A DNA stretch of 64,000 nucleotides from Rhizohabitans arisaemae (lineage in GTDB: Bacteria; Actinomycetota; Actinomycetes; Streptosporangiales; Streptosporangiaceae), in assembly GCF_025996515.1 (NCBI RefSeq), contig NZ_BLRH01000009.1:992001-1056000 (forward strand), given 5' to 3'. How positions within the stretch are numbered: the first letter of the stretch is position 1; each line of letters opens with the position of its first letter. The notes under the pieces were generated by a model that saw nothing but the letters and a program-made list of their open reading frames with translations, had not been told where the DNA came from and ran no database searches. The position numbers and the translations under genes are program-made. This document shows positions 17,388 through 26,520 of the stretch, one piece after another.

Positions 17388-18313
17388 CGGCCCAGCCGAT
17401 CCTCGGCGGCGAGCCGCGCCCCGCGCGCCCACTCGCCGGCGCCCATCTGCCGTTTGCCCTCCGGCCGTACCTCCCCGAGCTCCACGGGGTGGCTGCCGGT
17501 GCCCGCGAACACCCGGTCGCGGACCACGACGAGCTCTCCCGGTCCGGCTTTCGGGGCGTCCGGCGCGGGCCGTACCGGACCGATCTTGACGCGGTGGTCG
17601 CGGAACACGGTCCAGGCGCCGGGCGCGGGGGTGCAGGCCCGGATGAGCCGGTCCACGTGGCGGGCCGGCGCGGCCCAGTCGATCCGCGCGTCGTCGACCC
17701 CGAGCTTGGGCGCGAGGCTCACCCCGTCCACGGGCTGGGGGCGGGACGTCAACTCGCCGTCCTCGATCCCGTCCAGGGTGGCGACGAGCAGCCCGGCGCC
17801 CGAGATCGCGAGCCTGGACAGCAGGTCGCCGGAGGTGTCGGAGGACTTGATCTCCTCGGTCACGACGCCGTAGACCGGACCGGAGTCCAGCCCCTCCTCG
17901 ATCTCGAAGGTGGTCGCCCCGGTGACGTCGTCGCCGCGGAGGATGGCGTGCTGGACCGGAGCGGCCCCCCGCCACGCCGGCAACACCGAGAAATGCAGAT
18001 TTATCCAGCCAAAGCGGGGAATGTCGATGGCGTCCTGAGGGAGCAGGGCGCCGTACGCCACCACCGGGCAGCAGTCAGGGGCGATCTCCCGGAGCCGGTC
18101 CAGGAACTCCGGATCACGGGCCCGCGCGGGCTTGAGGGTCTCGATGCCCGCCTGCTCGGCCCGCTCGGCCACCGGGCTCGTCGTCTGCCGGCGCCCACGG
18201 CCCGCCGGCGCGTCCGGCCGGGTGACCACGGCGACCACCTCGTGACGGGACGCGAGCAGCGCGTCGAGCGACGGCAATGCCGTGAAAGGGGTTCCCGCGA
18301 AGACCAGACGCAC
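17384..18313 (-). CDS. fmt: Methionyl-tRNA formyltransferase
   Basis: A 309-residue enzyme that formylates initiator Met-tRNA using 10-formyl-THF. It starts [16 protein letters not shown] (Rossmann-like formyl-THF domain). It carries the hallmark loop [19 protein letters not shown] (about 108-126), with the catalytic His in this segment, and the conserved Asp in [11 protein letters not shown]. The C-terminal OB-type domain follows at about 205-309. The GTG start lies three bases past the def stop, so the two are translationally coupled. Deformylase plus formyltransferase plus rsmB is a conserved cluster. Confidence 0.96.
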   Translation of the reverse strand: MRLVFAGTPFTALPSLDALLASRHEVVAVVTRPDAPAGRGRRQTTSPVAERAEQAGIETLKPARARDPEFLDRLREIAPDCCPVVAYGALLPQDAIDIPRFGWINLHFSVLPAWRGAAPVQHAILRGDDVTGATTFEIEEGLDSGPVYGVVTEEIKSSDTSGDLLSRLAISGAGLLVATLDGIEDGELTSRPQPVDGVSLAPKLGVDDARIDWAAPARHVDRLIRACTPAPGAWTVFRDHRVKIGPVRPAPDAPKAGPGELVVVRDRVFAGTGSHPVELGEVRPEGKRQMGAGEWARGARLAAEDRLGR

Positions 18314-18316
18314 GTC

Positions 18317-18862
18317 TTAAAGCGCCTTCCCGAACGTCGAATGGGGTGAGATCTTGAACGCGGGCGGCTGCGCACCGGCCCACTCCGCCTCCCGGATCGC
18401 CTTCATCGCCAGCTTGCGCTGCACCGGGTCGAGCCGGTCGATGAAGAGCACCCCGTCAAGGTGGTCCGTCTCATGCTGAATACACCGGGCCAGCAGGTGG
18501 CTGCCCTCGATCGTGACAGGCTCACCGTACATGTTGTAGCCCTTGGCGACCGTGTGAATCGACCGCGTCGTCGGGAAGGTGAGCCCGGGCAGGGAGAGAC
18601 ACCCCTCGTCGCCCTCCTCGCACTCGGAGGACAGGTCCAGATCGGGATTGATCAGATGTCCGAGGACGTCGTCGACGTAATACGTGAAGACCCGCAGACT
18701 CACCCCGATCTGCGGCGCGGCCAGGCCCACCCCCGGCGCGTCCATCATGGTGTCGCTCAGATCCTTGACGAGACGGCGCAGCTCGGCGTCGAAGTCCCGC
18801 ACCGGCTCGGCCGGAGTGCGCAGCACCGGGTCTCCGAAGAGCCGGATGGGCTGAATGGCCAT
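18317..18862 (-). CDS. def: Peptide deformylase
   Basis: A 181-residue metal hydrolase removing the N-formyl group from nascent proteins. The three class motifs are intact: GVGLAAPQIG (about 45-54), EGCLSLPGL with the metal-ligand Cys (about 87-95), and QHETDHLDG with two His ligands and the catalytic Glu (about 133-141). The actinobacterial insert TYYVDDVLGHLINPDLD is present. It is first gene of the def-fmt-rsmB group on the minus strand. Confidence 0.96.
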   Translation of the reverse strand: MAIQPIRLFGDPVLRTPAEPVRDFDAELRRLVKDLSDTMMDAPGVGLAAPQIGVSLRVFTYYVDDVLGHLINPDLDLSSECEEGDEGCLSLPGLTFPTTRSIHTVAKGYNMYGEPVTIEGSHLLARCIQHETDHLDGVLFIDRLDPVQRKLAMKAIREAEWAGAQPPAFKISPHSTFGKAL

Positions 18863-18914
18863 ATCTCCCTCGCTGATTGGGTTTCCACCAGTCTACGAGG
18901 AAGCGCCACCCACC

Positions 18915-19478
18915 TCAGCGCTCGGCGTCCCGCGTCAGGCCCCAGTGCCCGAGCGGGGTGAGCGCCACGACGCCGTCCCCGTGCTCGACCAGACCGCAGT
19001 AGGCGAAGAGGTCGAGCCCGTCGCCGACCCCACCGCGGAGTTCGTCGGAGAGCCCACCGGGGCCGAACAACTCTTCATCCCGCACGCTCTCCCCCTCGGC
19101 CAACCGGCGGAGCAGCGCCCCGGGCAGCTCGGCGGCGACCCGGGACGCGATCACCCCGTCCTCCGCCTGATCCAGCACGTCCATGACGACCCCGTCCCAG
19201 AGTTCCATGAGCCGCTCGGCCGTACCGCCGTCCGGGACCGCGAGGTTCGGGCCCCGGTGGGCGACCCGCGCCTCGATGTCCACCCTGGCCAGCCCGCCGT
19301 TGACCGCGACGACCCAGGCGAGCGCCGGCTCCCGCAGGCCGGCGGGCGTCTCCACCGGGAAACCCCGCTCGTCGACGGAGCGCCCGTCCTCCCACTCGGC
19401 CAGCGACCGCGCCTCCACCACCAGCGGGACGCGGAACACCGCCGATGCCAGCTCACACTCGGACAACGCCATGACCAC
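18915..19478 (-). CDS. Hypothetical protein with possible C-terminal winged helix
   Basis: A 187-residue acidic soluble protein that I do not recognise. The last 40 residues (FAYCGLVEHGDGVVALTPLGHWGLTRD) look like the wing and recognition part of a winged helix, as in uncharacterised actinobacterial regulators. The rest is mainly helical with no catalytic motif. The start is either GTG at 19478 or ATG at 19472. It is divergent from the GNAT gene at 19598 and 53 bases upstream of def, so it might be cotranscribed with def-fmt-rsmB. Confidence 0.6.
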   Translation of the reverse strand: MVMALSECELASAVFRVPLVVEARSLAEWEDGRSVDERGFPVETPAGLREPALAWVVAVNGGLARVDIEARVAHRGPNLAVPDGGTAERLMELWDGVVMDVLDQAEDGVIASRVAAELPGALLRRLAEGESVRDEELFGPGGLSDELRGGVGDGLDLFAYCGLVEHGDGVVALTPLGHWGLTRDAER

Positions 19479-19561
19479 CGCATGAGACTACCGCCCTGTG
19501 CCCACCGCTCCACCGCATCCTGCGCGCGCGTTCCCCGGTGGCTTCCGACGGCGATAACCGT

Positions 19562-19590
19562 TTGCGAGCGCGACCGGCCCGGCCTAGCGT
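19562..19590 (+). promoter_or_regulatory. Sigma70-type promoter of a leaderless gene
   Basis: TTGCGA at 19562-19567 and TAGCGT at 19585-19590 are separated by 17 bases. The GTG at 19598 starts seven bases after the -10 box, so transcription should begin at or next to the start codon. Confidence 0.6.
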
Positions 19591-19597
19591 GAAAAGA

Positions 19598-20323
19598 GTG
19601 GACATCACTGTACGGAAGGTCATAAAGGACGACGCGGGGCGCCCGGTGATCTCCTATATCGAGGACGTCAGGAACGGCCGGCCCTCCGCCGACCTGGTCG
19701 AGGTCCTCGGCCCCGGGGCGGCCGATCTGATCATGCGGAGAATGCGCGGCTGGTCGGTCGTCGGGAGTGAGCGGCTCGGCCGTGAGCTGATCGCCGCCGG
19801 ATGCGTCCTCGAACGTCACGCGCACCTCTACACCCGGAACCTGACGGTGGAGCCCCCAGCGGCGGAGTGGCCGGACCCCGGACTTCCCGTCGTGGGCCAC
19901 GAGAAGGTCACCCCCGAGGAGGTCTTCCCGAGCTGGCGGAGCGCCTACCACCCCGAGCACCCCGACCGGCAGGACGACCACGACCTCGCCGACATGCTCG
20001 CCGGGAAGGTCCTCGGACCGCTCCTCCCCTGTAGCGGATTCGCCCTGGACCAGGGTCGGGTGGTCGCCGGAGTCCTCGTCGCCGACTGGGCCGGGCAGCC
20101 GCCGCTGAGCGGTCCCTGGATCATCGACGTCTTCCGCGACCCCGCTCCCTCCTACGCCGGACTGGGCTCCGCCCTGCTCCGGCGGGCGCTCGCCCTCGGA
20201 GCCGAGGCGGGACTGCCCGCCCTCGGGCTCGCCGTGACCGAGGGCAACCCCGCCCGCTGGGTCTACGAACGCGTCGGCTTCGAGCTCGTCCTCTCCTCAA
20301 TCCGGGTGACCGTCCCGAACTAG
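19598..20323 (+). CDS. GNAT-fold N-acetyltransferase
   Basis: A 241-residue protein if it starts at the GTG directly after the promoter. The C-terminal half has the acetyl-CoA-binding GNAT pattern: WIIDVFRDPAPSYAGLGSALLRRALALGAEAG (motif A, here GLGS in place of the usual QxxGxG/A) followed by LGLAVTEGNPARWVYERVGFELV (motif B). The N-terminal 100 residues (VRKVIKDDAGRPVISYIEDVRNG) are a second, less clear domain, possibly a degenerate GNAT repeat. Earlier in-frame starts at 19538 and 19589 exist but lack a ribosome binding site. The substrate is unknown. The gene converges on priA, leaving four bases. Confidence 0.75.
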   Translation: MDITVRKVIKDDAGRPVISYIEDVRNGRPSADLVEVLGPGAADLIMRRMRGWSVVGSERLGRELIAAGCVLERHAHLYTRNLTVEPPAAEWPDPGLPVVGHEKVTPEEVFPSWRSAYHPEHPDRQDDHDLADMLAGKVLGPLLPCSGFALDQGRVVAGVLVADWAGQPPLSGPWIIDVFRDPAPSYAGLGSALLRRALALGAEAGLPALGLAVTEGNPARWVYERVGFELVLSSIRVTVPN

Positions 20324-20327
20324 AGCC

Positions 20328-22406
20328 TTAGATGAGCTCCAAGGGGTCTATGCGGACTCGGACCAGGTCGGGGGCCTTACGGGCTGAGCGGACGCCGACG
20401 GCGCCCTTGAGGGCGCGCGCGAGCGCCGTACCCTCACCGCGGCCGACCCGCACCAGGGCGCGCTCCTGGCCGTCGTCGCCGACGGGGACGGGGCCGAGGA
20501 CCTGGGCCGCGGGAGGGAGTTCGGCGCCGTCGAGCAGCTCCCGGACGGCCGAGGGCGACCCGGTGAGCGCCGCCATCCGCACCGCGGGGGGAAACCCCAG
20601 TTCGGCCCGTTCGGCGAGCTCCCGCTCGGCGTGGGTGACCGGATCCCACCGCACCAGCGCCTGGACGGTGGCCCCTGCGGCGTCGGCCAGCACGACCACG
20701 GTGGCGCCGGGGCGGGTCAGCGCGGCGGCGTTCATCCAGCGGCGCAGCGCCTCCTCGGTGGCGCGCAGGTCGGGCCGGCCGAGCAGCGCCCATCCGTCGA
20801 GCAGGACCGCGGCCGCGTACCCGCCCTCGGGCACCGGCTCGGCGCCCGGGGTGGCGACGATCAAAGCGGGGTCCGTGCCGACCCGGTCCAGGATCCCGTC
20901 CCGCCCCGAGGTCCGGACCGGTGTCCCGGGAAAGGCCCGGCCGAGCTCCTCGGCGGTCCGCCGCGCCCCCACCACCGTGGCGCGGATCCGCCGCCCGCCG
21001 CAGGCCGGGCAGCTCCAGTCGGCCGCGATACGCCCGCACCAGCGGCAGTACGGCGCCGCGTGGCCCGTCCGCAGCGCCAGCACACCGTGGCAGACGGCCT
21101 CCTCGCCGGGCCCGCCCGCACCCCCCGGCCGGAACGGGGCCTGCCGGCAGCGTGCGGGGGCACGGCAGTTCTGACAGGCGAGGGCCGGGAGGTAGCCGCG
21201 CCGCGGCACCTGCACCAGCACCGGACCCGAGGTCAGCCCCGCGCGCAGCGCCCGCCAGGCCAGGGTCGGCAGCCTGGCCTGCCGCGCCGCCTCGTCCCGG
21301 GCGAGTTCCCCGTCCGCGCCGACCGGCCGGACCGAGGGCATGTTCCGCCTGATCGTCTCCCGGGCCGCGACGAGGGGGTGCGCCCACCCGGAGCCGATCA
21401 TCGCGGTGGCCTCGGCGGTACGGGTGTGGCCGCCGATGAGGGCGGCGGCCCCGATCCGGTGGGCACGCAGGGCGAGCACCTCCCGGGCGTGCGGGTACGG
21501 CGCGTGCGGTTCGGCGTGCACGTCGTCCCCGTCGTCCCAGAGCACCACCAGCCCGAGGTCGCGGACGGGGGCGAACACGGCCGCCCGGGTCCCGACGACC
21601 GCCCGCCGCTCACCGCGGAGCACCCGGAGCCAGCGCCGGTACCGTTCCGCGGGGCCGAGACCCGCGGTGAGCGCCTCGTGCGGCAGGTGCGCCATCGCGG
21701 CGGAGACGAGTGCGACGTCCTTCCCGTCGGGGACGACGACCAGGGCGCCTCTGCCCCCCGCGAGGGCGGCCTGGACCGCGGTCGCGACGGCCGCGGGCCA
21801 GGTGGGCCCGCCCGCCCCGGCACCGGGGAGCGCCGTCCAGACGGCCCGTGGCGCCTGACCGGCGGTGACGGCGCGGAGGAAGGAGGGCCCGTTCAGGTAG
21901 GCCGTCCAGGGTCCGGCCTGCGGGGCCCCGGGCCGGGCCGCGGGCTCCACGCCCGGCTCGGCCTCGGCCTTGGCGTGCCGGGGCGGCACCGCGAGCCGGA
22001 GGACGTCGGCGAGGGTCCCCGCGTAGCGGTCGGCCGTCGCCCTGGCGAGCGCCGTCACCTCCTCGGTGAGTACGGGCTCGGCGGAGACCACGCGGTCCAG
22101 GAAGGCCAGGCGCCCCTCGAACTCGCTCCGGTCGGTCCGCTCGATCAGGTACCCGTCGACGAGCTGCCCGGCGAACCGGACCCTGACCCGGCACCCGGGG
22201 ACGGCGGTCCCGTCCATCGTGGCCGGTACCCGATAGTCGAAGAGGCGGTCCAGGTGCGGGAGCTGGACGTCGACGGCCACCCGGGCGACCGGGGCCCGCT
22301 CGGCGGGTTCGAGCGCCCCTTTCCGCGCCGTGGCCTTGCGCGGAGCCGCCCGAGCCGAGCCTTTGGCCCCGACCCCGGGCAGCGTCAGCGCCTCATCCTC
22401 ACTCAC
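20328..22406 (-). CDS. priA: Primosomal protein N' (PriA), actinobacterial helicase-defective type
   Basis: A 692-residue protein. The N-terminal 3'-DNA-binding domain is visible in VARVAVDVQLPHLDRLFDYRVP and GCRVRVRFAGQLVDGYLIERTD (about 40-95). The zinc-binding cysteines lie between about 410 and 475 (ACQNCRAP, YCRWCG, CPACGGRR). Two essential helicase motifs are degraded. The Walker A site reads as a proline/glycine stretch (ALPGAGAGGPTWP), and the DEAH box is WDDGDD (about 289). As in other actinobacteria, this PriA is probably a replication-restart loader without its own helicase activity. The extended N-terminus rich in Ala, Lys and Arg is typical of the group. Confidence 0.93.
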   Translation of the reverse strand: MSEDEALTLPGVGAKGSARAAPRKATARKGALEPAERAPVARVAVDVQLPHLDRLFDYRVPATMDGTAVPGCRVRVRFAGQLVDGYLIERTDRSEFEGRLAFLDRVVSAEPVLTEEVTALARATADRYAGTLADVLRLAVPPRHAKAEAEPGVEPAARPGAPQAGPWTAYLNGPSFLRAVTAGQAPRAVWTALPGAGAGGPTWPAAVATAVQAALAGGRGALVVVPDGKDVALVSAAMAHLPHEALTAGLGPAERYRRWLRVLRGERRAVVGTRAAVFAPVRDLGLVVLWDDGDDVHAEPHAPYPHAREVLALRAHRIGAAALIGGHTRTAEATAMIGSGWAHPLVAARETIRRNMPSVRPVGADGELARDEAARQARLPTLAWRALRAGLTSGPVLVQVPRRGYLPALACQNCRAPARCRQAPFRPGGAGGPGEEAVCHGVLALRTGHAAPYCRWCGRIAADWSCPACGGRRIRATVVGARRTAEELGRAFPGTPVRTSGRDGILDRVGTDPALIVATPGAEPVPEGGYAAAVLLDGWALLGRPDLRATEEALRRWMNAAALTRPGATVVVLADAAGATVQALVRWDPVTHAERELAERAELGFPPAVRMAALTGSPSAVRELLDGAELPPAAQVLGPVPVGDDGQERALVRVGRGEGTALARALKGAVGVRSARKAPDLVRVRIDPLELI

Positions 22407-22483
22407 GCCCCCGTCCTACCAGATCCCCCCGACGATCCGCGCCATCACCCGGCACCAGCTCCGCGGCCAAGCCCCGCCACCCC

Positions 22484-22725
22484 GTGATCATTGCGCCGTC
22501 CGCACCCTCGAAGGCGCGCACACCGCAACGATCACGCGGCGCAGCCCGTACCCCGGTCACATCCCACCCCTCTCATGATCCTTGCGCTCTCCGCGCCCCC
22601 CATGGCACACACACCACAACGATCAGCCGGCAAACCCCCACCCCGGCCGCGCCCTCGTCCTCCCATGATCGTTGCGTTCTCCGCACCCTTCAGGGTGCGC
22701 ACACCACGACGATCACGCGGCGCAG
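22484..22725. repeat. Three interspersed palindromic repeats after the priA start
   Basis: Three copies of a roughly 61-base unit begin at 22484, 22575 and 22665, so their period is 91 and 90 bases. Each opens with (A/G)TGATCNTTGCG and closes with its near complement, C(A/G)CAACGATCA or C(A/G)CGACGATCA. Between lies an inner hairpin, clearest in the third copy where GCACCCT faces AGGGTGC. The units therefore fold as nested stems. They fill most of the 472-base gap between priA and metK, where I see no gene. Confidence 0.85.
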
Positions 22726-22792
22726 GCTGCGGCCGACGCCGTCCACACCTCTCCGGCGTCGCAACGGTCTGGCCGCACACAGAACGTGCACA

Positions 22793-22836
22793 AAAAACGT
22801 GGTGGTCGGCGCCACACGTACGGCGTCGACCACCAC
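22793..22836 (-). terminator. Intrinsic terminator of metK
   Basis: On the minus strand, GTGGTGGTCG (22836-22827) pairs with CGACCACCAC (22808-22799), with further pairing inside, and is followed at once by GTTTTTTG. The hairpin lies about 40 bases past the metK stop. This is the clearest stem-plus-T-run terminator in the window. Confidence 0.88.
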
Positions 22837-22878
22837 GATCGAATCAAAGCACCCGGCACGGCCCGGGTGAGACGGCTG

Positions 22879-24072
22879 TCAGATGCCGGTGATGGTGCGG
22901 AGGGCGTCGACCCGGTCGGTCAGCTCCCAGGTGAAGTTGGGCTCCTCGCGGCCGAAGTGGCCGTAGGAGGCGGTCTGCGAGTAGATCGGGCGAAGCAGGT
23001 CGAGGTCGCGGATGATCGCCGCGGGCCGCAGGTCGAAGACCTCCAGAACGGCTTCCTGGAGCTTGCCGACCGGAAGCTTCTCGGTGCCGAAGCACTCCAG
23101 GAAGAGGCCGACGGGCTGCGCCTTGCCGATGGCGTAGGCGACCTGGACCTCGCAGCGGTCGGCGAGCTCGGCGGCGACCAGGTTCTTGGCGACCCAGCGC
23201 ATCGCGTAGGCGGCGGAGCGGTCGACCTTGGACGGGTCCTTGCCGGAGAAGGCGCCGCCACCGTGGCGGGCCATGCCGCCGTAGGTGTCGATGATGATCT
23301 TACGGCCGGTGAGCCCGGCGTCGCCCATCGGGCCGCCGATCTCGAAGCGGCCGGTCGGGTTGACCAGCAGGCGGTAGCCCTCGAAGTCGATGTCGAGGTC
23401 GGCCAGGATCGGCTCGACGACGTGCTCGCGCATGTCGGGGGCGAGCATCTCCTTCAGGTCGATCTCGGGGGCGTGCTGGGTCGAGACGACCACGGTGTCG
23501 AGGCGGACCGGGCGGTCGCCGTCGTACTCGATGGTGACCTGGGTCTTGCCGTCGGGGCGCAGGTAGGGCACGGTGCCGTTCTTGCGCACGTCGGCGAGGC
23601 GGCGGGCGAGCCGGTGGGCGAGCATGATCGGGAGCGGCATCAGCTCGGGGGTCTCGCGGCAGGCGTACCCGAACATCAGGCCCTGGTCGCCGGCGCCCTG
23701 GCGGTCGAGGTCGTCGCCCGCGTCACCCACCCGGTGCTCGTAGGCCGTGTCGACGCCCTGCGCGATGTCGGGGGACTGCGAACCGATGGAGACGGACACG
23801 CCGCAGGAGGCCCCGTCGTAGCCCTTGTTGGAGGCGTTGTAGCCGATCTCCAGGATCTTCTCGCGGATGACACCGGGGATGTCGATGTACGTCCCCGTCG
23901 TCACCTCACCGGCGACATGGACCTGACCGGTCGTGATCAGCGTCTCGACGGCGACCCGGCTCTTGGGGTCGTCCTTGAGCATGGCGTCGAGAATCGCGTC
24001 ACTGATCTGGTCGGCTATCTTGTCCGGGTGACCCTCGGTGACCGATTCTGAGGTGAACAGGCGACGAGACAA
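22879..24072 (-). CDS. metK: S-adenosylmethionine synthetase
   Basis: A 397-residue enzyme making SAM from methionine and ATP. It begins [31 protein letters not shown], with the ATP-binding GHPDK. Other signatures are [11 protein letters not shown] (about 118-128) and the phosphate-loop [20 protein letters not shown] (about 257-276). I chose the TTG at 24072. A strong GAGGAG lies seven bases ahead, and the product then starts exactly like Streptomyces MetK, whereas the ATG at 24087 would place that Shine-Dalgarno inside the gene. Upstream are coaBC, rpoZ, gmk and mihF in the order known from M. tuberculosis. I saw no SAM riboswitch in the 140-base leader. Confidence 0.96.
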   Translation of the reverse strand: MSRRLFTSESVTEGHPDKIADQISDAILDAMLKDDPKSRVAVETLITTGQVHVAGEVTTGTYIDIPGVIREKILEIGYNASNKGYDGASCGVSVSIGSQSPDIAQGVDTAYEHRVGDAGDDLDRQGAGDQGLMFGYACRETPELMPLPIMLAHRLARRLADVRKNGTVPYLRPDGKTQVTIEYDGDRPVRLDTVVVSTQHAPEIDLKEMLAPDMREHVVEPILADLDIDFEGYRLLVNPTGRFEIGGPMGDAGLTGRKIIIDTYGGMARHGGGAFSGKDPSKVDRSAAYAMRWVAKNLVAAELADRCEVQVAYAIGKAQPVGLFLECFGTEKLPVGKLQEAVLEVFDLRPAAIIRDLDLLRPIYSQTASYGHFGREEPNFTWELTDRVDALRTITGI

Positions 24073-24212
24073 CGGGTAGCTCCTCATGCAGCGGCTGCTG
24101 GCGTTTTGGGGTTGTGCAGGCTGGCGCCCTCACGGGTGGGCTTGAAGGCCTGATTGAGTGTAGCCCTTTGGGGTGTTCTTCGGTGGCAGCGTCCACATGC
24201 CGATCACTTGTT

Positions 24213-25442
24213 TCACGGGATGGACGCGAGCCGGGGCACGACCCGGTCCCAGACGGCGTCGGCGAGGTCGTCCTTGGGGCCGCGGGGCACCTCGACCGGG
24301 TCCCCTCCGGCGGCGAGGATCGTCGCGGCGTTGTCCGGGGTGCCGAAGGCGATCCCGTCCCCCACCCGGTTGACCACGAGCAGGTCGCAGCCCTTGCGTT
24401 CGAGCTTGGCCCGGCCGTTGGCGAGGACGTCGTCGGTCTCGGCGGCGAAGCCGACGATCACCTGACCCGGTATCTGCCGTTCTTGAGATATCTCAGCAAG
24501 TATATCCGGATTTTTTACCAGATAGATGGGTTCGGGGTCGCCGTCCGTTTTCTTAATCTTGGTGGCCAGCCGGTCCGCCGGGCGGAAGTCGGCCACCGCG
24601 GCGGCCATGACCACCGCGTCGGCGTCGGCGGCGGCCGCCAGGACCGCGGAACGGAGTTCCAGGGCGGAGCCGACCCGTACCACGGTGACGCCGGCCGGGT
24701 CCGGGAGCGCGACGTTCGCCGCGACCAGGGTGACCCGGGCGCCCCGCGCCGCCGCCGTACGGGCGAGCGCGTAGCCCTGCAGCCCCGAGGAGCGGTTGCC
24801 GAGGAAACGGACCGGGTCCAGCGCCTCGCGGGTGCCCCCCGCCGAAACGACCACGTGCCGGCCGGCCAGGTCGGGGCCGCGTCCGGCGAGCACCCGGCGG
24901 CAGACCTCGTAGATCTCCGCGGGGTCCGGGAGCCGCCCCGGGCCGGTGTCGGCCCCGGTGAGCCGGCCGACGGCCGGGTCGACGACGACACAGCCCCGGT
25001 CGCGCAGGGTGGCCACGTTGGCCCGGGTGGCCGGGTGCTCCCACATCTCGGTGTGCATCGCGGGAGCGAAGACCACCGGGCAGCGGGCGGTGAGCAGGGT
25101 GCCGGTGAGCAGGTCCCCGGCGAGACCGTGCGCCGCCTTGGCGAGCAGGTCCGCCGTGGCCGGGGCCACGACCAGCAGGTCGGCCTCCTGGCCGAGCCGC
25201 ACGTGGGGCACCTCGGGGACGTCCTGCCAGACGTCGGTCGTCACCTTCGTCCCGGAGAGGGCCTCCCAGGTCGGCTGCCCCACGAAGCGCAGGGCGTCCG
25301 CGGTCGGGACGACCCGTACCGAAAACCCGGACTCGGTGAACAGGCGGAGCAGCTCACAGGCCTTGTAGGCGGCGATCCCGGCGCCCACCCCCAGGACGAC
25401 CCGGGTACGGCGATCCGGACCGCCGGGACGGCTCGGGCTCAC
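24213..25442 (-). CDS. coaBC: Bifunctional phosphopantothenoylcysteine decarboxylase / phosphopantothenate-cysteine ligase
   Basis: A 409-residue bifunctional enzyme for two middle steps of coenzyme A synthesis. The N-terminal CoaC flavoprotein domain has GVGAGIAAYKACELLR and the active-site segment FAPAMHTEMWEHPA (about 131-144). The C-terminal CoaB domain starts near residue 190 with VVVSAGGTREALDPVRFLGNRSSGLQG and contains the KIKK motif. A block of about 25 codons at roughly 24475-24560 is strikingly AT-rich (three ATA codons, AAA, GTA, CTT, TCT), although the protein sequence there is the conserved family one. The GTG start lies 12 bases past the rpoZ stop. Confidence 0.95.
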   Translation of the reverse strand: MSPSRPGGPDRRTRVVLGVGAGIAAYKACELLRLFTESGFSVRVVPTADALRFVGQPTWEALSGTKVTTDVWQDVPEVPHVRLGQEADLLVVAPATADLLAKAAHGLAGDLLTGTLLTARCPVVFAPAMHTEMWEHPATRANVATLRDRGCVVVDPAVGRLTGADTGPGRLPDPAEIYEVCRRVLAGRGPDLAGRHVVVSAGGTREALDPVRFLGNRSSGLQGYALARTAAARGARVTLVAANVALPDPAGVTVVRVGSALELRSAVLAAAADADAVVMAAAVADFRPADRLATKIKKTDGDPEPIYLVKNPDILAEISQERQIPGQVIVGFAAETDDVLANGRAKLERKGCDLLVVNRVGDGIAFGTPDNAATILAAGGDPVEVPRGPKDDLADAVWDRVVPRLASIP

Positions 25443-25454
25443 GCGGGAGGCGGC

Positions 25455-25718
25455 CTAGCCCTCGACCGGCTCGGAGGTCAGCAGACCCTCGCGCACCTCG
25501 CGGAGCGCGATGGAGAGCGGCTTCTCCTGGGCGTGGGTCTCCACCAGGGGCCCCACGTACTCCAGCAGGCCCTCGCCGAGCTGGGAGTAGTAGGCGTTGA
25601 TCTGACGCGCCCGCTTGGCACCCATGATCACGAGAGAGTACTTGCTGTCGATCACGCCGAGCAGATCGTCGATCGGCGGATTGGTGATGCCCAAGGCAAT
25701 CGGGGCGGCGCCTGCCAC
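25455..25718 (-). CDS. rpoZ: RNA polymerase omega subunit
   Basis: An 87-residue subunit that helps assemble RNA polymerase by clamping beta-prime. The family core [29 protein letters not shown] (about 13-41) is intact, followed by a helix and an actinobacterial C-terminal stretch. The GTG start is served by GGGAAAGG six bases upstream. It sits between gmk and coaBC as in other actinobacteria and many other bacteria. Confidence 0.96.
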   Translation of the reverse strand: MAGAAPIALGITNPPIDDLLGVIDSKYSLVIMGAKRARQINAYYSQLGEGLLEYVGPLVETHAQEKPLSIALREVREGLLTSEPVEG

Positions 25719-25864
25719 GTTCGGCCTTTCCCTCGACGTTTTCGCTGACGATTGTTCGTCGCAAGCGTAAGGCTACCAGCCGCCGGAATACGTCCCGGAC
25801 GCGCTTGTCAAGCGGTGGGGCGGGAAAACTCCCCGCACACCCGAATCCCGATCGCGGGGACGCC

Positions 25865-26491
25865 TCAGCGGCTGTTGGACAGGAACAGCGAGATCAGTTC
25901 GCCGCACACCTGCCGGACGGAGTGGTTCACCAGGGTGACGTCGAACTCCTTCTCGGCCGCCATCTCGACCCGCCCGGCCTCCAGCCGCCGCCGGATGACG
26001 TCCTCGGGCTCGGTGCCGCGGCCGCGCAGCCGGGCCTCCAGCTCCTCCCACGAGGGCGGGGCGAGGAAGACCAGGAGCGCCTCCGGCATCGACGCCCGCA
26101 CCTGCCGGGCGCCCTGGATGTCGATCTCCAGCAGCGTGGGCAGGCCCGCGGCCAGCCGTTCGAGCACGGGGCCGCGCGGGGTGCCGTACCGGTTCCCGGC
26201 GAACTCCGCCCACTCCAGCAACTCGTCGTCGTCGACGAGACGCCCGAAGGCGTCGTCGTCGACGAAGTGGTACTCGACCCCGTCCGTTTCCCCGGGACGG
26301 GGCTTCCTGGTGGTCACCGAGACCGACAGCCACACCTGCGGGTGCGCCCGCCGGAACTCGGCGACAACCGTGGACTTGCCGACGCCTGACGGCCCTGAGA
26401 GCACCGTCAGGCGCCTAGCGGACGTGCTGGGACCGCCACTCGGCTCCACAGGCTCAGAACCGTCCTGCACGGGCCAGGTTGGACCGGTCAC
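25865..26491 (-). CDS. gmk: Guanylate kinase
   Basis: A 208-residue kinase converting GMP to GDP. The P-loop is GPSGVGKST (about 33-41). The GMP-binding segment is [20 protein letters not shown], and the lid/strand motif is [28 protein letters not shown]. The N-terminal 25 residues are a variable extension. GGGGG lies five bases ahead of the GTG start. A 146-base gap without a gene separates it from rpoZ and may hold the rpoZ promoter. mihF lies just upstream. Confidence 0.95.
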   Translation of the reverse strand: MTGPTWPVQDGSEPVEPSGGPSTSARRLTVLSGPSGVGKSTVVAEFRRAHPQVWLSVSVTTRKPRPGETDGVEYHFVDDDAFGRLVDDDELLEWAEFAGNRYGTPRGPVLERLAAGLPTLLEIDIQGARQVRASMPEALLVFLAPPSWEELEARLRGRGTEPEDVIRRRLEAGRVEMAAEKEFDVTLVNHSVRQVCGELISLFLSNSR

Positions 26492-26520
26492 TCACACCCC
26501 CGATTTCGCCGGAATCCGGA

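Noticed and set aside
16000-17873. Long plus-strand frame opposite rsmB
   Set aside because: It is antisense to a clear methyltransferase and has shadow-type composition.
24088-24212. SAM riboswitch upstream of metK
   Set aside because: None of the conserved SAM-I, SAM-II or SAM-IV blocks is visible in this leader.
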